From positions 61,255 to 83,833 of the forward strand of contig DBXO01000015.1 of NCBI GenBank assembly GCA_002309635.1: a stretch of DNA of 22,579 bases. The letters run 5' to 3'. The notes below the pieces were generated by a model that made no database searches, was not told where the DNA came from, and worked only from the letters and a program-made list of their open reading frames with translations. The DNA comes from Ruminococcus flavefaciens. Its GTDB lineage: Bacteria > Bacillota > Clostridia > Oscillospirales > Ruminococcaceae. The translations under genes were made by a program, and so were the position numbers. Shown here in pieces: positions 1 to 8,134 of the stretch (within the stretch, counting starts at the first letter, position 1; each line of letters opens with the position of its first letter).

Positions 1-1
1 G

Positions 2-787
2 GGAGAGGCTGCCATAAATTCCGTGCCGCGAAGAATGATATGCGGGGCTGTTTCGGATATTGCCGAAAAGTACGGCTACTCGGGAGGCTTTCGTGTGAAG
101 ATATCCGTGCCTGACGGTGCGGAGCTGGCTAAGAAGACCTACAACCCCCGCATGGGCATAGAGGGGGGGATCTCCATTATAGGTACGAGCGGTATCGTTG
201 AACCTATGAGCAATTCCGCACTTATCGGGACGATCCGTACCGAAGCGAAAATGCGGCGTGCAGAGGGGCAGCGGAATATGATCCTTACTATCGGCAACTA
301 CAGCGAGAGCTTCGTGCAGAATGAGCTGCCATTTTCACTGGAGAGAAGCGTTACATGCAGCAACTTCATCGGAGAAGCCATTGATATAGGACTGGAGCTT
401 GGCTTTGAGAGCATACTCATTGTAGGCCATATAGGCAAGCTGGTAAAGCTTGGAGCAGGCATAATGAATACCCATTCCTCCTGCGCGGACGGACGTATGG
501 ACGTGCTCATTACCTGCGGCGTTATTGGGGGAGCTGATATAGGTACCCTCAGAAGACTGCCCGACTGCGCTACAGCAGACGCGGCTATGGATATACTGGA
601 CGAGGGCGGGTACCTTGAAGATACGGCGAGAGTTCTTGAGAAGCGGATGGAAAGCTACCTTGTTGCAAGAGTCAAGGGCGAAGTGAGGATAGCTGCCATT
701 GCTTTTTCCTACAAGCGGGAACTGCTCATAAAAACGTCTCTTGCCGATGAACTCATCAAGGCTGTCATGGAGGAAGAAAATGGTTGA
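2..787 (+). CDS. cbiD: Cobalt-precorrin-5B C1-methyltransferase CbiD, 5'-truncated by window edge
   Basis: CbiD adds the C1 methyl group to cobalt-precorrin-5B using SAM in the anaerobic corrin pathway. The open frame runs back to the first complete codon at position 2, and the family motif GEAAINSVPRRMI begins there. The GTG at 23 lies inside this motif and is not the start. The 261 residues present compare with about 360-380 for the family, so roughly 100 N-terminal residues lie off the left edge. The block PDGAELAKKTYNPRMGIEGG, followed by a GTSGIVEPMS segment, is the CbiD hallmark. A later HIGKLVKLGAGIMNTHSS segment is also typical. The stop overlaps the cbiF start by 8 bases. The family call is secure; only the missing N-terminus is uncertain. 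Confidence 0.96.
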   Translation, partial: GEAAINSVPRRMICGAVSDIAEKYGYSGGFRVKISVPDGAELAKKTYNPRMGIEGGISIIGTSGIVEPMSNSALIGTIRTEAKMRRAEGQRNMILTIGNYSESFVQNELPFSLERSVTCSNFIGEAIDIGLELGFESILIVGHIGKLVKLGAGIMNTHSSCADGRMDVLITCGVIGGADIGTLRRLPDCATADAAMDILDEGGYLEDTARVLEKRMESYLVARVKGEVRIAAIAFSYKRELLIKTSLADELIKAVMEEENG

Positions 788-1538
788 TTTTGTGGGAGCA
801 GGCTGCGGCGCTGCCGACCTTATAACCCTGAGAGGAAAACGGCTCATCGAGAGTGCGGATGTCATCATCTATGCGGGTTCTCTTGTGAATCCCGAGCTTC
901 TCGGATATGCGGGTGAGAACTGCGATATATACAACAGCGCTCTCATGCACCTTGACGAAGTTATAGAGGTCATGAAAAAAGCCGAAGCCGACGGAAAAAA
1001 TACAGTCCGCCTGCATACAGGAGACCCTTCGGTATACGGTGCCGTCCGAGAGCAGATGGACAGGCTCGACGAGCTTCATATCCCATACAGAGTGACTCCG
1101 GGAGTAAGCTCCTTCTGCGGGGCTGCGGCTGCACTCAGGGCGGAATATACCCTCCCCGACGTGTCGCAGACGGTCATTCTTACAAGAATGGCGGGACGTA
1201 CTCCTGTCCCCGAAAAGGAGAGCATAGAGAGCCTTGCGGCCCATAATGCCACTATGGTGATATTCCTGAGCGCAGGTATGACAAGGGAGCTCTCAGAGCG
1301 TCTCATCAGCGGCGGTTACAGCGGCGATACGCCTGCGGCTATTGTATACAAGGCAACGTGGCAGGACGAAAAGGTGGTGCGCTGTACAGTTGCGGAGCTT
1401 GACGCGGCAGCAAGGAAAAACGGCATCACGAAGACGGCTCTCATAACTGTGGGCGGCTTTCTTGGAAACGATTACGAGCTGTCCAAGCTTTACGACAAAC
1501 ACTTTGAGACCGGGTTCAGAAAGGCAGAAGAAAAATGA
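780..1538 (+). CDS. cbiF: Cobalt-precorrin-4 C11-methyltransferase CbiF
   Basis: CbiF uses SAM to methylate C11 of cobalt-precorrin-4 in the cytoplasm. The product is 252 residues, the usual length. I chose the ATG at 780 because a GGAGG at 769-773 sits 6 bases upstream and because the SAM-binding segment begins a few residues in. An in-frame ATG at 741 would add 13 residues read from the cbiD coding region. Typical features are the N-terminal glycine-rich loop GAGCGAADLIT (residues 6-16), LHTGDPSVYGA (78-88), and TPGVSSFCGAAA after residue 105. The first loop normally reads GAGPG, and here the proline is a cysteine. The gene overlaps cbiD by 8 bases and cbiG by 4, which suggests coupled translation. 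Confidence 0.97.
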   Translation: MVDFVGAGCGAADLITLRGKRLIESADVIIYAGSLVNPELLGYAGENCDIYNSALMHLDEVIEVMKKAEADGKNTVRLHTGDPSVYGAVREQMDRLDELHIPYRVTPGVSSFCGAAAALRAEYTLPDVSQTVILTRMAGRTPVPEKESIESLAAHNATMVIFLSAGMTRELSERLISGGYSGDTPAAIVYKATWQDEKVVRCTVAELDAAARKNGITKTALITVGGFLGNDYELSKLYDKHFETGFRKAEEK

Positions 1539-2575
1539 ATATAGCTGTTTTTTCGGTCACCGAAAACGGAAGAAAGCTCTCTGTAAAAGCAGGGGAGCTC
1601 CTTGAAGCCGAGCACAGGGTGAGCCGATATTGTTTTCATAAGCATACCGATGATAATTCGGCTGTGTTCTGGAATATGGGCAGTATGGTCGGAAGGCTGT
1701 TTGAACGTTCCGACGCTTTTATATTTATATGCGCCTGCGGTATCGCAGTCCGCGCTGTGGCACCTTATCTCGGCACAAAGGCTGATGACCCTGCCGTGAT
1801 AGTAATGGACGACTGCGGAAGATTCGTGATACCTGTTCTTTCGGGACATATAGGCGGTGCGAACAGACTTGCGGAGGTTCTTGCCGGGGCTCTCGGCGCC
1901 GAGGCTGTGATAACCACGGCTACGGATTCGGGGGGACGCTTTTCTCCCGACAGCTTTGCCGTTGCAAATGAGCTGATCATCACCGACCTTAAAGCTGCAA
2001 AGGAGATAGCAGCGGAGGTTCTTGACGATGAAAAAGTAGGTTTTTACAGCGAATACCCCCACAGCGGACTTCCCTCCGAGCTTACTGAGTTCGGTGTGTG
2101 CAGGACGGGGATATGCGTAAGTGCGGATACGGAAAAGAAGCCCTTTCCCGTTACCCTTAACCTTGTCCCGAGGAATATTGTTCTGGGAATAGGCTGCAAA
2201 AAAGGTACATCTGCCGTGACTATCGCAAATACAGTTGGTGCTGCTCTTGAGCAGAGCGGTATCGGCATAAATAGAGTGGCGTATATCGCGACGATCGATA
2301 TAAAAAAGGACGAAGAGGGCCTTTGCAGGTTCTGCGAGAGCCTTGAAGTGAAGCTCAGTACCTATACCGCTGAGGAGCTCATGGCTGTCAGCGGCGATTT
2401 TGAAGGCTCCGACTTTGTGCTTGAGATTACGGGTGCGGACAACGTCTGCGAAAGAAGCGCGGTGCTTTGCAGCGGAGGAAAGCTGATAATGCGGAAAACA
2501 TCGGCGGAGGGAGTTACTGTTGCAGCTGCCGAAAAGCCGGTATATCTTGATTTTGAGAGGAAGATACAGCTATGA
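1535..2575 (+). CDS. cbiG: Cobalt-precorrin-5A hydrolase CbiG
   Basis: CbiG opens the delta-lactone of cobalt-precorrin-5A and releases acetaldehyde (the C20 carbon and its methyl), giving cobalt-precorrin-5B, the substrate of CbiD. The 346 residues match the family length. The N-terminal and middle part carries CGIAVRAVAPYLGTKADDPA (68-87) and SGHIGGANRLAEVLA (103-117). The C-terminal CobE-like domain begins near residue 210, with GIGCKKGTS (218-226) and GADNVCERSAV (300-310). The start overlaps the cbiF stop as ATGA, and the stop overlaps cbiH in the same way. Its position beside cbiD, cbiF and cbiH groups the consecutive ring-contraction and methylation steps. Confidence 0.97.
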   Translation: MNIAVFSVTENGRKLSVKAGELLEAEHRVSRYCFHKHTDDNSAVFWNMGSMVGRLFERSDAFIFICACGIAVRAVAPYLGTKADDPAVIVMDDCGRFVIPVLSGHIGGANRLAEVLAGALGAEAVITTATDSGGRFSPDSFAVANELIITDLKAAKEIAAEVLDDEKVGFYSEYPHSGLPSELTEFGVCRTGICVSADTEKKPFPVTLNLVPRNIVLGIGCKKGTSAVTIANTVGAALEQSGIGINRVAYIATIDIKKDEEGLCRFCESLEVKLSTYTAEELMAVSGDFEGSDFVLEITGADNVCERSAVLCSGGKLIMRKTSAEGVTVAAAEKPVYLDFERKIQL

Positions 2576-3300
2576 AGCTCTACGTTGCGGGCATAGGCTG
2601 CGGCAGCAGGGAAGGGATCACACTTGAGGCTGAAAAAGCTATACTTAAAAGTGATATTATAGTCGGCTACACGGTCTACATCGAGCAGATAAAGCGGTTT
2701 TACCCCGGAAAGGAATGTATTTCCAACGGAATGCGGCAGGAGCGTGAGCGTGTGGAGCTTGCACTGGGTACTGCATCGGTGGGAAAGACAGTAACGCTGG
2801 TGTGCAGCGGCGACAGTCAGCTTTACGGCATGGCAGGTCTTGCCATAGAGCTTTCCGTGAACTATCCCGATGTGGATATCGAAGTGGTCGCAGGAGTTAC
2901 GGCGGCGCTCAGCGGAGGAGCAGTCCTCGGCTCGCCCATGACTCATGATTTTGCGGTGATAAGCCTGTCCGACCTGCTTACGCCTGCGGAGAAGATAGAA
3001 AAGCGGCTCCGCTGTGCAGCGGAAGGTGATTTCGTCATTGCCCTTTACAATCCCTCCTCGAAGAAAAGGGCGGACTATCTGCAAAAGGCATGCGATATCA
3101 TACTTGAATACCGTTCCTCTGAAACGGTTTGCGGCATAGTCAGCAATATCGGCAGGGACGGTGAGAAAAGCCGCATACTCGCTTTGGGAGAGCTGAGAGA
3201 TACTCAGGTGGACATGTTCACGACGGTCTTCATCGGCAGCTCCGAGACTAAGGTCATAAACGGAAAAATGGTCACTCCGAGAGGGTACCGCAATGTATAG
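2572..3300 (+). CDS. cbiH: Cobalt-factor III C17-methyltransferase CbiH (precorrin-3B C17-methyltransferase family)
   Basis: CbiH methylates C17 and drives ring contraction of the cobalt-tetrapyrrole in the anaerobic route. The 242 residues are the normal size for a CbiH without the extra C-terminal domain. Visible motifs are GIGCGSREGIT (7-17), GMRQERERVELAL (53-65), CSGDSQLYGMAG (78-89), THDFAVISLSDLLTP (124-138) and ALYNPSSKKRADYLQKA (157-173). The GIGPG proline is replaced by Cys, as in the neighbouring CbiF. The start overlaps the cbiG stop as ATGA, with GAGAGGAAG a little upstream as the ribosome binding site. The stop overlaps cbiJ by 8 bases. Confidence 0.96.
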   Translation: MKLYVAGIGCGSREGITLEAEKAILKSDIIVGYTVYIEQIKRFYPGKECISNGMRQERERVELALGTASVGKTVTLVCSGDSQLYGMAGLAIELSVNYPDVDIEVVAGVTAALSGGAVLGSPMTHDFAVISLSDLLTPAEKIEKRLRCAAEGDFVIALYNPSSKKRADYLQKACDIILEYRSSETVCGIVSNIGRDGEKSRILALGELRDTQVDMFTTVFIGSSETKVINGKMVTPRGYRNV

Positions 3301-4039
3301 GGTGCTGATATTCGGAGGTACGACCGAGGGCCGTAAGCTTGCGGAATACTGTTCTGTGAAAGGCATTCCTGCCGCTGTTTCGGTAGCTACCGGGTACGGT
3401 GCGGAGCTGCTCCCCGAAAGCGGCTGTGTGAAAAGGCTTGTCGGCAGACTTGACGCAGAGGGAATAAAAAAGCTTATAACCGCACTGGACTGTGAAGCGG
3501 TAATAGATGCTACTCACCCCTATGCGGAGGAGGTCACGAAGAATATAAATAAGGCATGCAGCAGCCTTGAAGCTGCGCATTACAGGCTGATAAGGAGTTC
3601 AGAGGAGATCTCGGGCTGTATCATGGCAGCGGATATGGACGAGGTAGTTGATATACTGAACAGATCTGACAAAACGGTGCTCAGCACTCTCGGCAGCAAG
3701 GAACTGGCTGTTCTGACAAAGGTCAGAGGCTACGGCAGCAGGCTCTGGATAAGGGCGCTGCCTGCTGAGGATATCCGTCGGAGGTGTATTGAGCTTGGCT
3801 TTTCTGAGGATAAGCTGATACTCGAAAAGGGTCCCTTTTCCTTTGAGCAGAATAAAGCTCATATAAAAATGAGCGGAGCACGTATCCTCGTTACAAAGGA
3901 GAGCGGAGCGGCGGGGGGCTTCCCCGAGAAAACAGCGGCTGCAAAAGCCTGCGGTGCTGAGGTCGTCGTTCTTGCAAGACCTGTGGAAAAGGGCTGTACT
4001 TTTGCGGAGATCACGGAGATACTCGATGAAATGAGGTGA
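3293..4039 (+). CDS. cbiJ: Cobalt-precorrin-6A reductase CbiJ (CobK family)
   Basis: CbiJ reduces a double bond of the corrin macrocycle of cobalt-precorrin-6A with a reduced nicotinamide nucleotide. The 248 residues are typical. The N-terminal nucleotide-binding signature LIFGGTTEGRKLAEY (5-19) fixes the ATG at 3293. Other family motifs are IDATHPYAEEVTKN (71-84) and, near the C-terminus, TKESGAAGGFPEKTAAA (201-217). The start lies inside the end of cbiH with an 8-base overlap and a modest GAGAGGG ribosome binding site. The stop is followed after 4 bases by the TTG start of cbiET, the only non-overlapping junction in the operon. Confidence 0.95.
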   Translation: MYRVLIFGGTTEGRKLAEYCSVKGIPAAVSVATGYGAELLPESGCVKRLVGRLDAEGIKKLITALDCEAVIDATHPYAEEVTKNINKACSSLEAAHYRLIRSSEEISGCIMAADMDEVVDILNRSDKTVLSTLGSKELAVLTKVRGYGSRLWIRALPAEDIRRRCIELGFSEDKLILEKGPFSFEQNKAHIKMSGARILVTKESGAAGGFPEKTAAAKACGAEVVVLARPVEKGCTFAEITEILDEMR

Positions 4040-4043
4040 AGAG

Positions 4044-5234
4044 TTGAAGATATACTTGGTGGGTATAGGCATGGAGGGCTGCAGGACGCTTACGAAAGAG
4101 GCATCTGAAGCTATATTGAGCGCGGAGGTGCTCATCGGGGCGGAGAGGATGCTTGCGCCCTTTGCGGGACTTGGCAAGAATTTGTTCAAGGAGTACAGAA
4201 GCAGCGAAATAGTGCGATATATTGAGGAAAACAACTTCGCTTCGGCAGCTGTGCTCCTGTCGGGAGACTGCGGCTTTTTCAGCGGGGCAAGGATATTGCA
4301 TGAGAAGCTGAAAAAATATGCTCCCGAGGTTATTTGCGGTATCTCTTCACCTGTTTACCTTTGTTCTAAGCTTGGAAAGGACTGGTGGGACTGCTGTTTC
4401 GTCAGTCTGCACGGTAAAAGCTCCAGCATCGCAAGAAAGGTAAGAGCTCACGAAAAGGTATTTTTTCTGCTGGGCGGAGACATTACGGCAGCTGATATCT
4501 GTCGGCGCCTGTGCGAGTTTGGAATGGGCGATGTATCGGTGTTTATCGGCAGTGACCTTGGCTACGGCAATGAGACGATATTATGCGGCAAAGCTTCGGA
4601 TCACACTGAATGTGAACTGGACGGTCTGTGTGTCATGCTGTGCGAGAATCACGGCTTCGAGCGCTTTGTACCGAGCGGTATCCCCGATGACAGCTTTATC
4701 AGGGGAAAGGTGCCCATGACAAAGTCTGAGGTCAGGGCGGCTGTAGTTGCAGGTCTCGGTATCGGCAGCGGCAGCGTGTGCTGGGATATTGGCAGCGGTA
4801 CGGGGTCAGTGGCTGTGGAAATGGCACTGCGCTGCGAAGACGGCACTGTATGTGCTGTGGAAAAAAGTCCCGAGGCTTTGGAGCTTATAAGGCTGAACAG
4901 GATCAGGTTCGGCTGTGACAATATCGAGGTATACAGCGGCGAAGCGGCTGATATCATCGGCAGTCTGCCTGTTCCCGACGCAGTCTTTGTTGGTGGTTCG
5001 GGCGGTCAGCTGGATATGATCATCGAAAAAGCCCTTGCACTGAACAGCAATATACAACTGACCGTAACTGCTGTTTCGCTGGAAACGATTTCTCAGTGTA
5101 CAGCAATATTTGACAGGTCAGGTCTTGAAGCGGAGATCACTCAGATAGCTGTGACGCGCACAAGAAAGGCTGGAAGCCACACTATGCTTTCAGCTGAAAA
5201 CCCTGTCTGGATAATAAAGAGGAAGCTCATATGA
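4044..5234 (+). CDS. cbiET: Fused CbiE-CbiT: cobalt-precorrin-7 C5-methyltransferase / cobalt-precorrin-6B C15-methyltransferase (decarboxylating)
   Basis: The protein is a natural fusion of 396 residues, like aerobic CobL. Residues 1 to about 200 form the CbiE tetrapyrrole methylase, with VGIGMEGCRTLT (6-17) and SGDCGFFSGA (73-82). Residues from about 205 form CbiT, a Rossmann-fold SAM methyltransferase that methylates C15 and decarboxylates the C12 acetate. CbiT shows GIPDDSFIRGKVPMTKSEVR (212-231) and the SAM loop DIGSGTGS (248-255). The start is TTG at 4044. GAGG at 4033-4036 lies 7 bases upstream, no ATG is in frame nearby, and the next in-frame ATG (residue 10) would delete the glycine loop. 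The stop overlaps cbiA as ATGA. Confidence 0.96.
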   Translation: MKIYLVGIGMEGCRTLTKEASEAILSAEVLIGAERMLAPFAGLGKNLFKEYRSSEIVRYIEENNFASAAVLLSGDCGFFSGARILHEKLKKYAPEVICGISSPVYLCSKLGKDWWDCCFVSLHGKSSSIARKVRAHEKVFFLLGGDITAADICRRLCEFGMGDVSVFIGSDLGYGNETILCGKASDHTECELDGLCVMLCENHGFERFVPSGIPDDSFIRGKVPMTKSEVRAAVVAGLGIGSGSVCWDIGSGTGSVAVEMALRCEDGTVCAVEKSPEALELIRLNRIRFGCDNIEVYSGEAADIIGSLPVPDAVFVGGSGGQLDMIIEKALALNSNIQLTVTAVSLETISQCTAIFDRSGLEAEITQIAVTRTRKAGSHTMLSAENPVWIIKRKLI

Positions 5235-6577
5235 AAAGGATACTCATCGGCGGTACCCACAGCGGCTGCGGAAAAACAACTGTAGTATGCGCTGTGCTTG
5301 CCGCTCTCAGGGAAAGAGGCCTTGCGGTCAGCAGTTTCAAGTGCGGTCCCGACTACATCGACCCCATGTTCCATGAGAACGTTATCGGCACGGAGGCACA
5401 TAATCTTGACAGCTTTTTCTGTGACGACAATACACTCAGGCACCTGCTTTGCACAAACGGTAAAAATACGGATATTTCCGTTATAGAGGGCGTTATGGGC
5501 TTCTACGACGGTGTCGGCGGCAGGGGCTCGGCTCATTCGGTGTCCATGGCGACGGAGACTGACGCGGTAATAGTTATCGACTGCCGAGGCGCATCAGAGT
5601 CTATAGGCGCTGTGATGAAAGGCTACATGGATTACATTAAGCCAAACAGGGTATCGGGCTTTATTTTCAACAGGCTTTCGGAGCGGCTCGTTCCCCTTGT
5701 AAAAGAGCTGTGCGAAAGGCTCGGCACCAGGTATTTCGGCTTTTTACCTGCAAACAGTCTTACTCTTGAAAGCAGGCGCCTCGGACTTGTTACTGCGGCT
5801 GAGGTGGAGGACCTTAAGGAAAAAACGAGGCAGCTTGGCGTACTCGCCGAGAAGCACATACTGATAGATGAACTGCTTGAAGCGGCGGAGGCTCCGATGC
5901 CTGAGTATGTACCGCTGAAAGTGGAGGGACTTTTTGAAAAAAGCAAGCCAAAAATTGCTGTGGCAAAAGACAAGGCATTCTGCTTTATTTATTCCGACAA
6001 TATCCTGCTGCTGGAGCAGCTCGGCTGCGAGATCGAGTACTTTTCGCCTGTAGATGATAAAGGACTCCCTGAAAACTGCTGCGGACTGATACTCAGCGGC
6101 GGCTATCCCGAGCTATTTGCGGACAGGCTTTCCGCCAACCGCGGAATGCTCGCGGCTGTCAGGGACGCTGTTCTGTCGGGAATGCCGACTATTGCTGAGT
6201 GCGGTGGCTTCATGTATCTGCATGATAAGATAAGAATGTCGGACGGTACAGAATACGCTATGGCAGGCGTACTCAACGGCACTGTCTTTGAGACTGAACG
6301 GCTGCAGCGCTTCGGATATGTTACGCTTACAGCCCGGAAGGATAATCTTATCTGCCGGAAAGGCGGCAAAACACCTGCGCATGAGTTCCATTACTGGGAC
6401 AGCACCGACTGCGGCAGCAGTTTTACTGCCAAAAAGGCGGACGGCAGGAGCTGGAGCTGTATTCACGGTGATAAGTCATTGTATGCGGGCTTTCCGCATC
6501 TGTATTTCTATGCCGATACGGATATTGCGGTAAGATTCGCAAAAGCCTGTGCGGAGTCTGGAGGTATTTATGGATAG
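5231..6577 (+). CDS. cbiA: Cobyrinate a,c-diamide synthase CbiA
   Basis: CbiA amidates the a and c acetate side chains of cobyrinate using ATP and glutamine. The 448 residues match the family. The N-terminal dethiobiotin-synthetase-like ATPase has a P-loop GGTHSGCGKTT (7-17) and SSFKCGPDYIDPMFH (34-48). The C-terminal class I glutamine amidotransferase domain starts near residue 243, with LSGGYPELFADRL (288-300), the nucleophile Cys324 in AECGGFMYL, and a candidate partner His423 in FPHLYFY. The HEFHYWDS segment (384-391) is also typical. The start overlaps the cbiET stop as ATGA, and cobT starts inside its last codons. Confidence 0.96.
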   Translation: MKRILIGGTHSGCGKTTVVCAVLAALRERGLAVSSFKCGPDYIDPMFHENVIGTEAHNLDSFFCDDNTLRHLLCTNGKNTDISVIEGVMGFYDGVGGRGSAHSVSMATETDAVIVIDCRGASESIGAVMKGYMDYIKPNRVSGFIFNRLSERLVPLVKELCERLGTRYFGFLPANSLTLESRRLGLVTAAEVEDLKEKTRQLGVLAEKHILIDELLEAAEAPMPEYVPLKVEGLFEKSKPKIAVAKDKAFCFIYSDNILLLEQLGCEIEYFSPVDDKGLPENCCGLILSGGYPELFADRLSANRGMLAAVRDAVLSGMPTIAECGGFMYLHDKIRMSDGTEYAMAGVLNGTVFETERLQRFGYVTLTARKDNLICRKGGKTPAHEFHYWDSTDCGSSFTAKKADGRSWSCIHGDKSLYAGFPHLYFYADTDIAVRFAKACAESGGIYG

Positions 6578-7619
6578 GATCGAGCATATAAAGCCTGTTG
6601 ATCGGCATTACGCCGATCTTGCCCAGCAGCGCTGGGATTCCGTGGCAAAGCCTCTCCGCAGTCTCGGAGCTCTTGAGGAGATGTGGAACAGTATCGCGGC
6701 TGTTCAGCGCACGGATATGCCAAATATATTCAACCGGGCAGTAGTCGTTATGTGTGCCGACAACGGTGTGGTCGCAGAGGGCGTTACTCAGACGGATAAC
6801 TCCGTTACTGCGGTATGCGCAAAGGATATAGCTCTCGGAAGATCGAATATAAACGTGCTTGCCGATGTTTACCGTGCGGAGGTCGTTGCTGTGGATATAG
6901 GCATTGCCCGCGACGTGGAGTGCAGAGGTCTCCTCAAGCGCAAGGTGGGCAGAGGAACAGGCAATATTGCAGCAGGTCCCGCAATGTCGGCTGACGAGGC
7001 CGAACAGTCGATAGTTACCGGAATGGATATAGCGGGAGAGCTTGCAGACAAGGGCATAAAGCTTATAGTTACCGGAGAAATGGGAATAGGAAATACCACT
7101 CCCACTGCGGCTCTTTCCTCGGTGCTTCTCGGACTTCCTCCCGACGAGGTAACAGGTCGGGGCGCGGGCTTGTCAACTGAGGGACTTGAGCGCAAGAGGG
7201 CTGTTGTAAAGAGGGCTGTGAATATAAATTCTCCTTTTTCCGCCAACGGTGTGGAGCTGCTTGCAAAGCTTGGCAGCTTTGAGATAGGCGGCATGACCGG
7301 ACTTTTCCTCGGCGGTGCGTATTACGGATTATCGGTAGTCATAGACGGCGTTATATCAGCGGTGGCGGCAGTTCTTGCTTCTATGATAGCTCCCGCTTCC
7401 GTGGATTATATGCTTGCGAGCCATGTTTCGGCAGAGCCTGCGGGCAGGGGCCTTCTTGAAAAACTTGGACTTCATGCGGTGATAAACGGTCAGCTCCGTC
7501 TCGGTGAAGGCACGGGAGGAATCATGCTGCTGCCGCTTCTGGACGGTGCTGCGGCGATATACTATAATTCCCACAGATTTGACGCATCGGGGATAGAAAG
7601 GTATGTGGAACTGAAATGA
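6570..7619 (+). CDS. cobT: Nicotinate-nucleotide--dimethylbenzimidazole phosphoribosyltransferase CobT
   Basis: CobT transfers phosphoribose from nicotinate mononucleotide to the lower-ligand base (dimethylbenzimidazole or another base), giving the alpha-ribotide for the nucleotide loop. I chose ATG 6570, which gives 349 residues, the normal family length, with GGAGG at 6560-6564 spaced 5 bases away. A GTG-type extension back to 6549 has no comparable signal. Conserved features are the AKPLRSLGALEEMW segment (26-39), GEMGIGNTTPTAAL (169-182), and the catalytic-type Glu313 in RLGEGTGG near the C-terminus. No lower-ligand synthesis gene (bluB or bza type) is in the window. Overlaps: cbiA by 8 bases, cobU by 4. 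Confidence 0.96.
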   Translation: MDRIEHIKPVDRHYADLAQQRWDSVAKPLRSLGALEEMWNSIAAVQRTDMPNIFNRAVVVMCADNGVVAEGVTQTDNSVTAVCAKDIALGRSNINVLADVYRAEVVAVDIGIARDVECRGLLKRKVGRGTGNIAAGPAMSADEAEQSIVTGMDIAGELADKGIKLIVTGEMGIGNTTPTAALSSVLLGLPPDEVTGRGAGLSTEGLERKRAVVKRAVNINSPFSANGVELLAKLGSFEIGGMTGLFLGGAYYGLSVVIDGVISAVAAVLASMIAPASVDYMLASHVSAEPAGRGLLEKLGLHAVINGQLRLGEGTGGIMLLPLLDGAAAIYYNSHRFDASGIERYVELK

Positions 7620-8134
7620 TCACACTTGTAACAGGCGGTACAAAATGCGGCAAATCGGGCTATGCGGAAAAGGTGCTTGAAGGTTTTTCAGGCCCGAAAT
7701 ACTACATCGCCACCATGAACCCCATGGGCGAGGACGCTGACGAGATAATCGCGCGTCACCGCGAGGCGAGGAGGAACAAGAGCTTCATAACGCTGGAGTG
7801 TCCCCGTGATATCGACAAGCTTGATCTACCCATAGGCTGCGGTGTGCTTCTTGAGTGCATAGGCAATCTTTGCGCAAACGAGATGTATGTGGGGGCAAAT
7901 ATACTGCGCCCGTCGGATAAGATAGTCAGCAGCCTCAGAACGCTGGCTGAGTCCGCATCGGAGTTTGTTATCGTGACAAATGAGGTAGGCAGCGACGGAA
8001 ACAACTATTCTCCCGACATTATGGCGTTCGTAAGCGAGATCGCTGTCATAAACAGCAGAATAGCGGAGTTTGCGGACAATGTAGTGGAATGCGTTTACGG
8101 TATTCCCGTTGCTTTAAAAGGCAGGCTTGTATGA
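7616..8134 (+). CDS. cobU: CobU-type adenosylcobinamide kinase / guanylyltransferase, with altered C-terminal motif
   Basis: CobU phosphorylates adenosylcobinamide and then makes GDP-cobinamide. The 172 residues are slightly short of the usual 175-190. The P-loop GGTKCGKS (7-14) is intact, and IARHREARRNK (45-55) keeps a candidate for the guanylylated histidine (His48). LLECIGNLCANEMY (78-91) and VTNEVG (120-125) follow. After NEVG the usual GIVP...R...RD..GR signature is missing; the protein reads SDGNNYSPDIMAF before rejoining the family at NVVECVYGIPVALKG. The short gene at 8898 carries the missing signature. The kinase/transferase family is certain, but whether this copy alone does both reactions is open. 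Confidence 0.9.
   Translation: MITLVTGGTKCGKSGYAEKVLEGFSGPKYYIATMNPMGEDADEIIARHREARRNKSFITLECPRDIDKLDLPIGCGVLLECIGNLCANEMYVGANILRPSDKIVSSLRTLAESASEFVIVTNEVGSDGNNYSPDIMAFVSEIAVINSRIAEFADNVVECVYGIPVALKGRLV

Noticed and set aside
23..25. GTG as a start of CbiD
   Set aside because: The conserved GEAAINSVPRR motif spans it and continues upstream to the window edge, so the gene simply starts outside the window.
1..200. Cobalamin riboswitch at the head of the operon
   Set aside because: The window opens inside cbiD coding sequence. Any riboswitch would be to the left and cannot be seen.
2362..3366. Long minus-strand open frame of about 334 codons across cbiG, cbiH and the start of cbiJ
   Set aside because: It runs antisense to three strongly conserved plus-strand genes, has no recognisable motif, and no plausible ribosome binding site. 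It is a codon-bias shadow.
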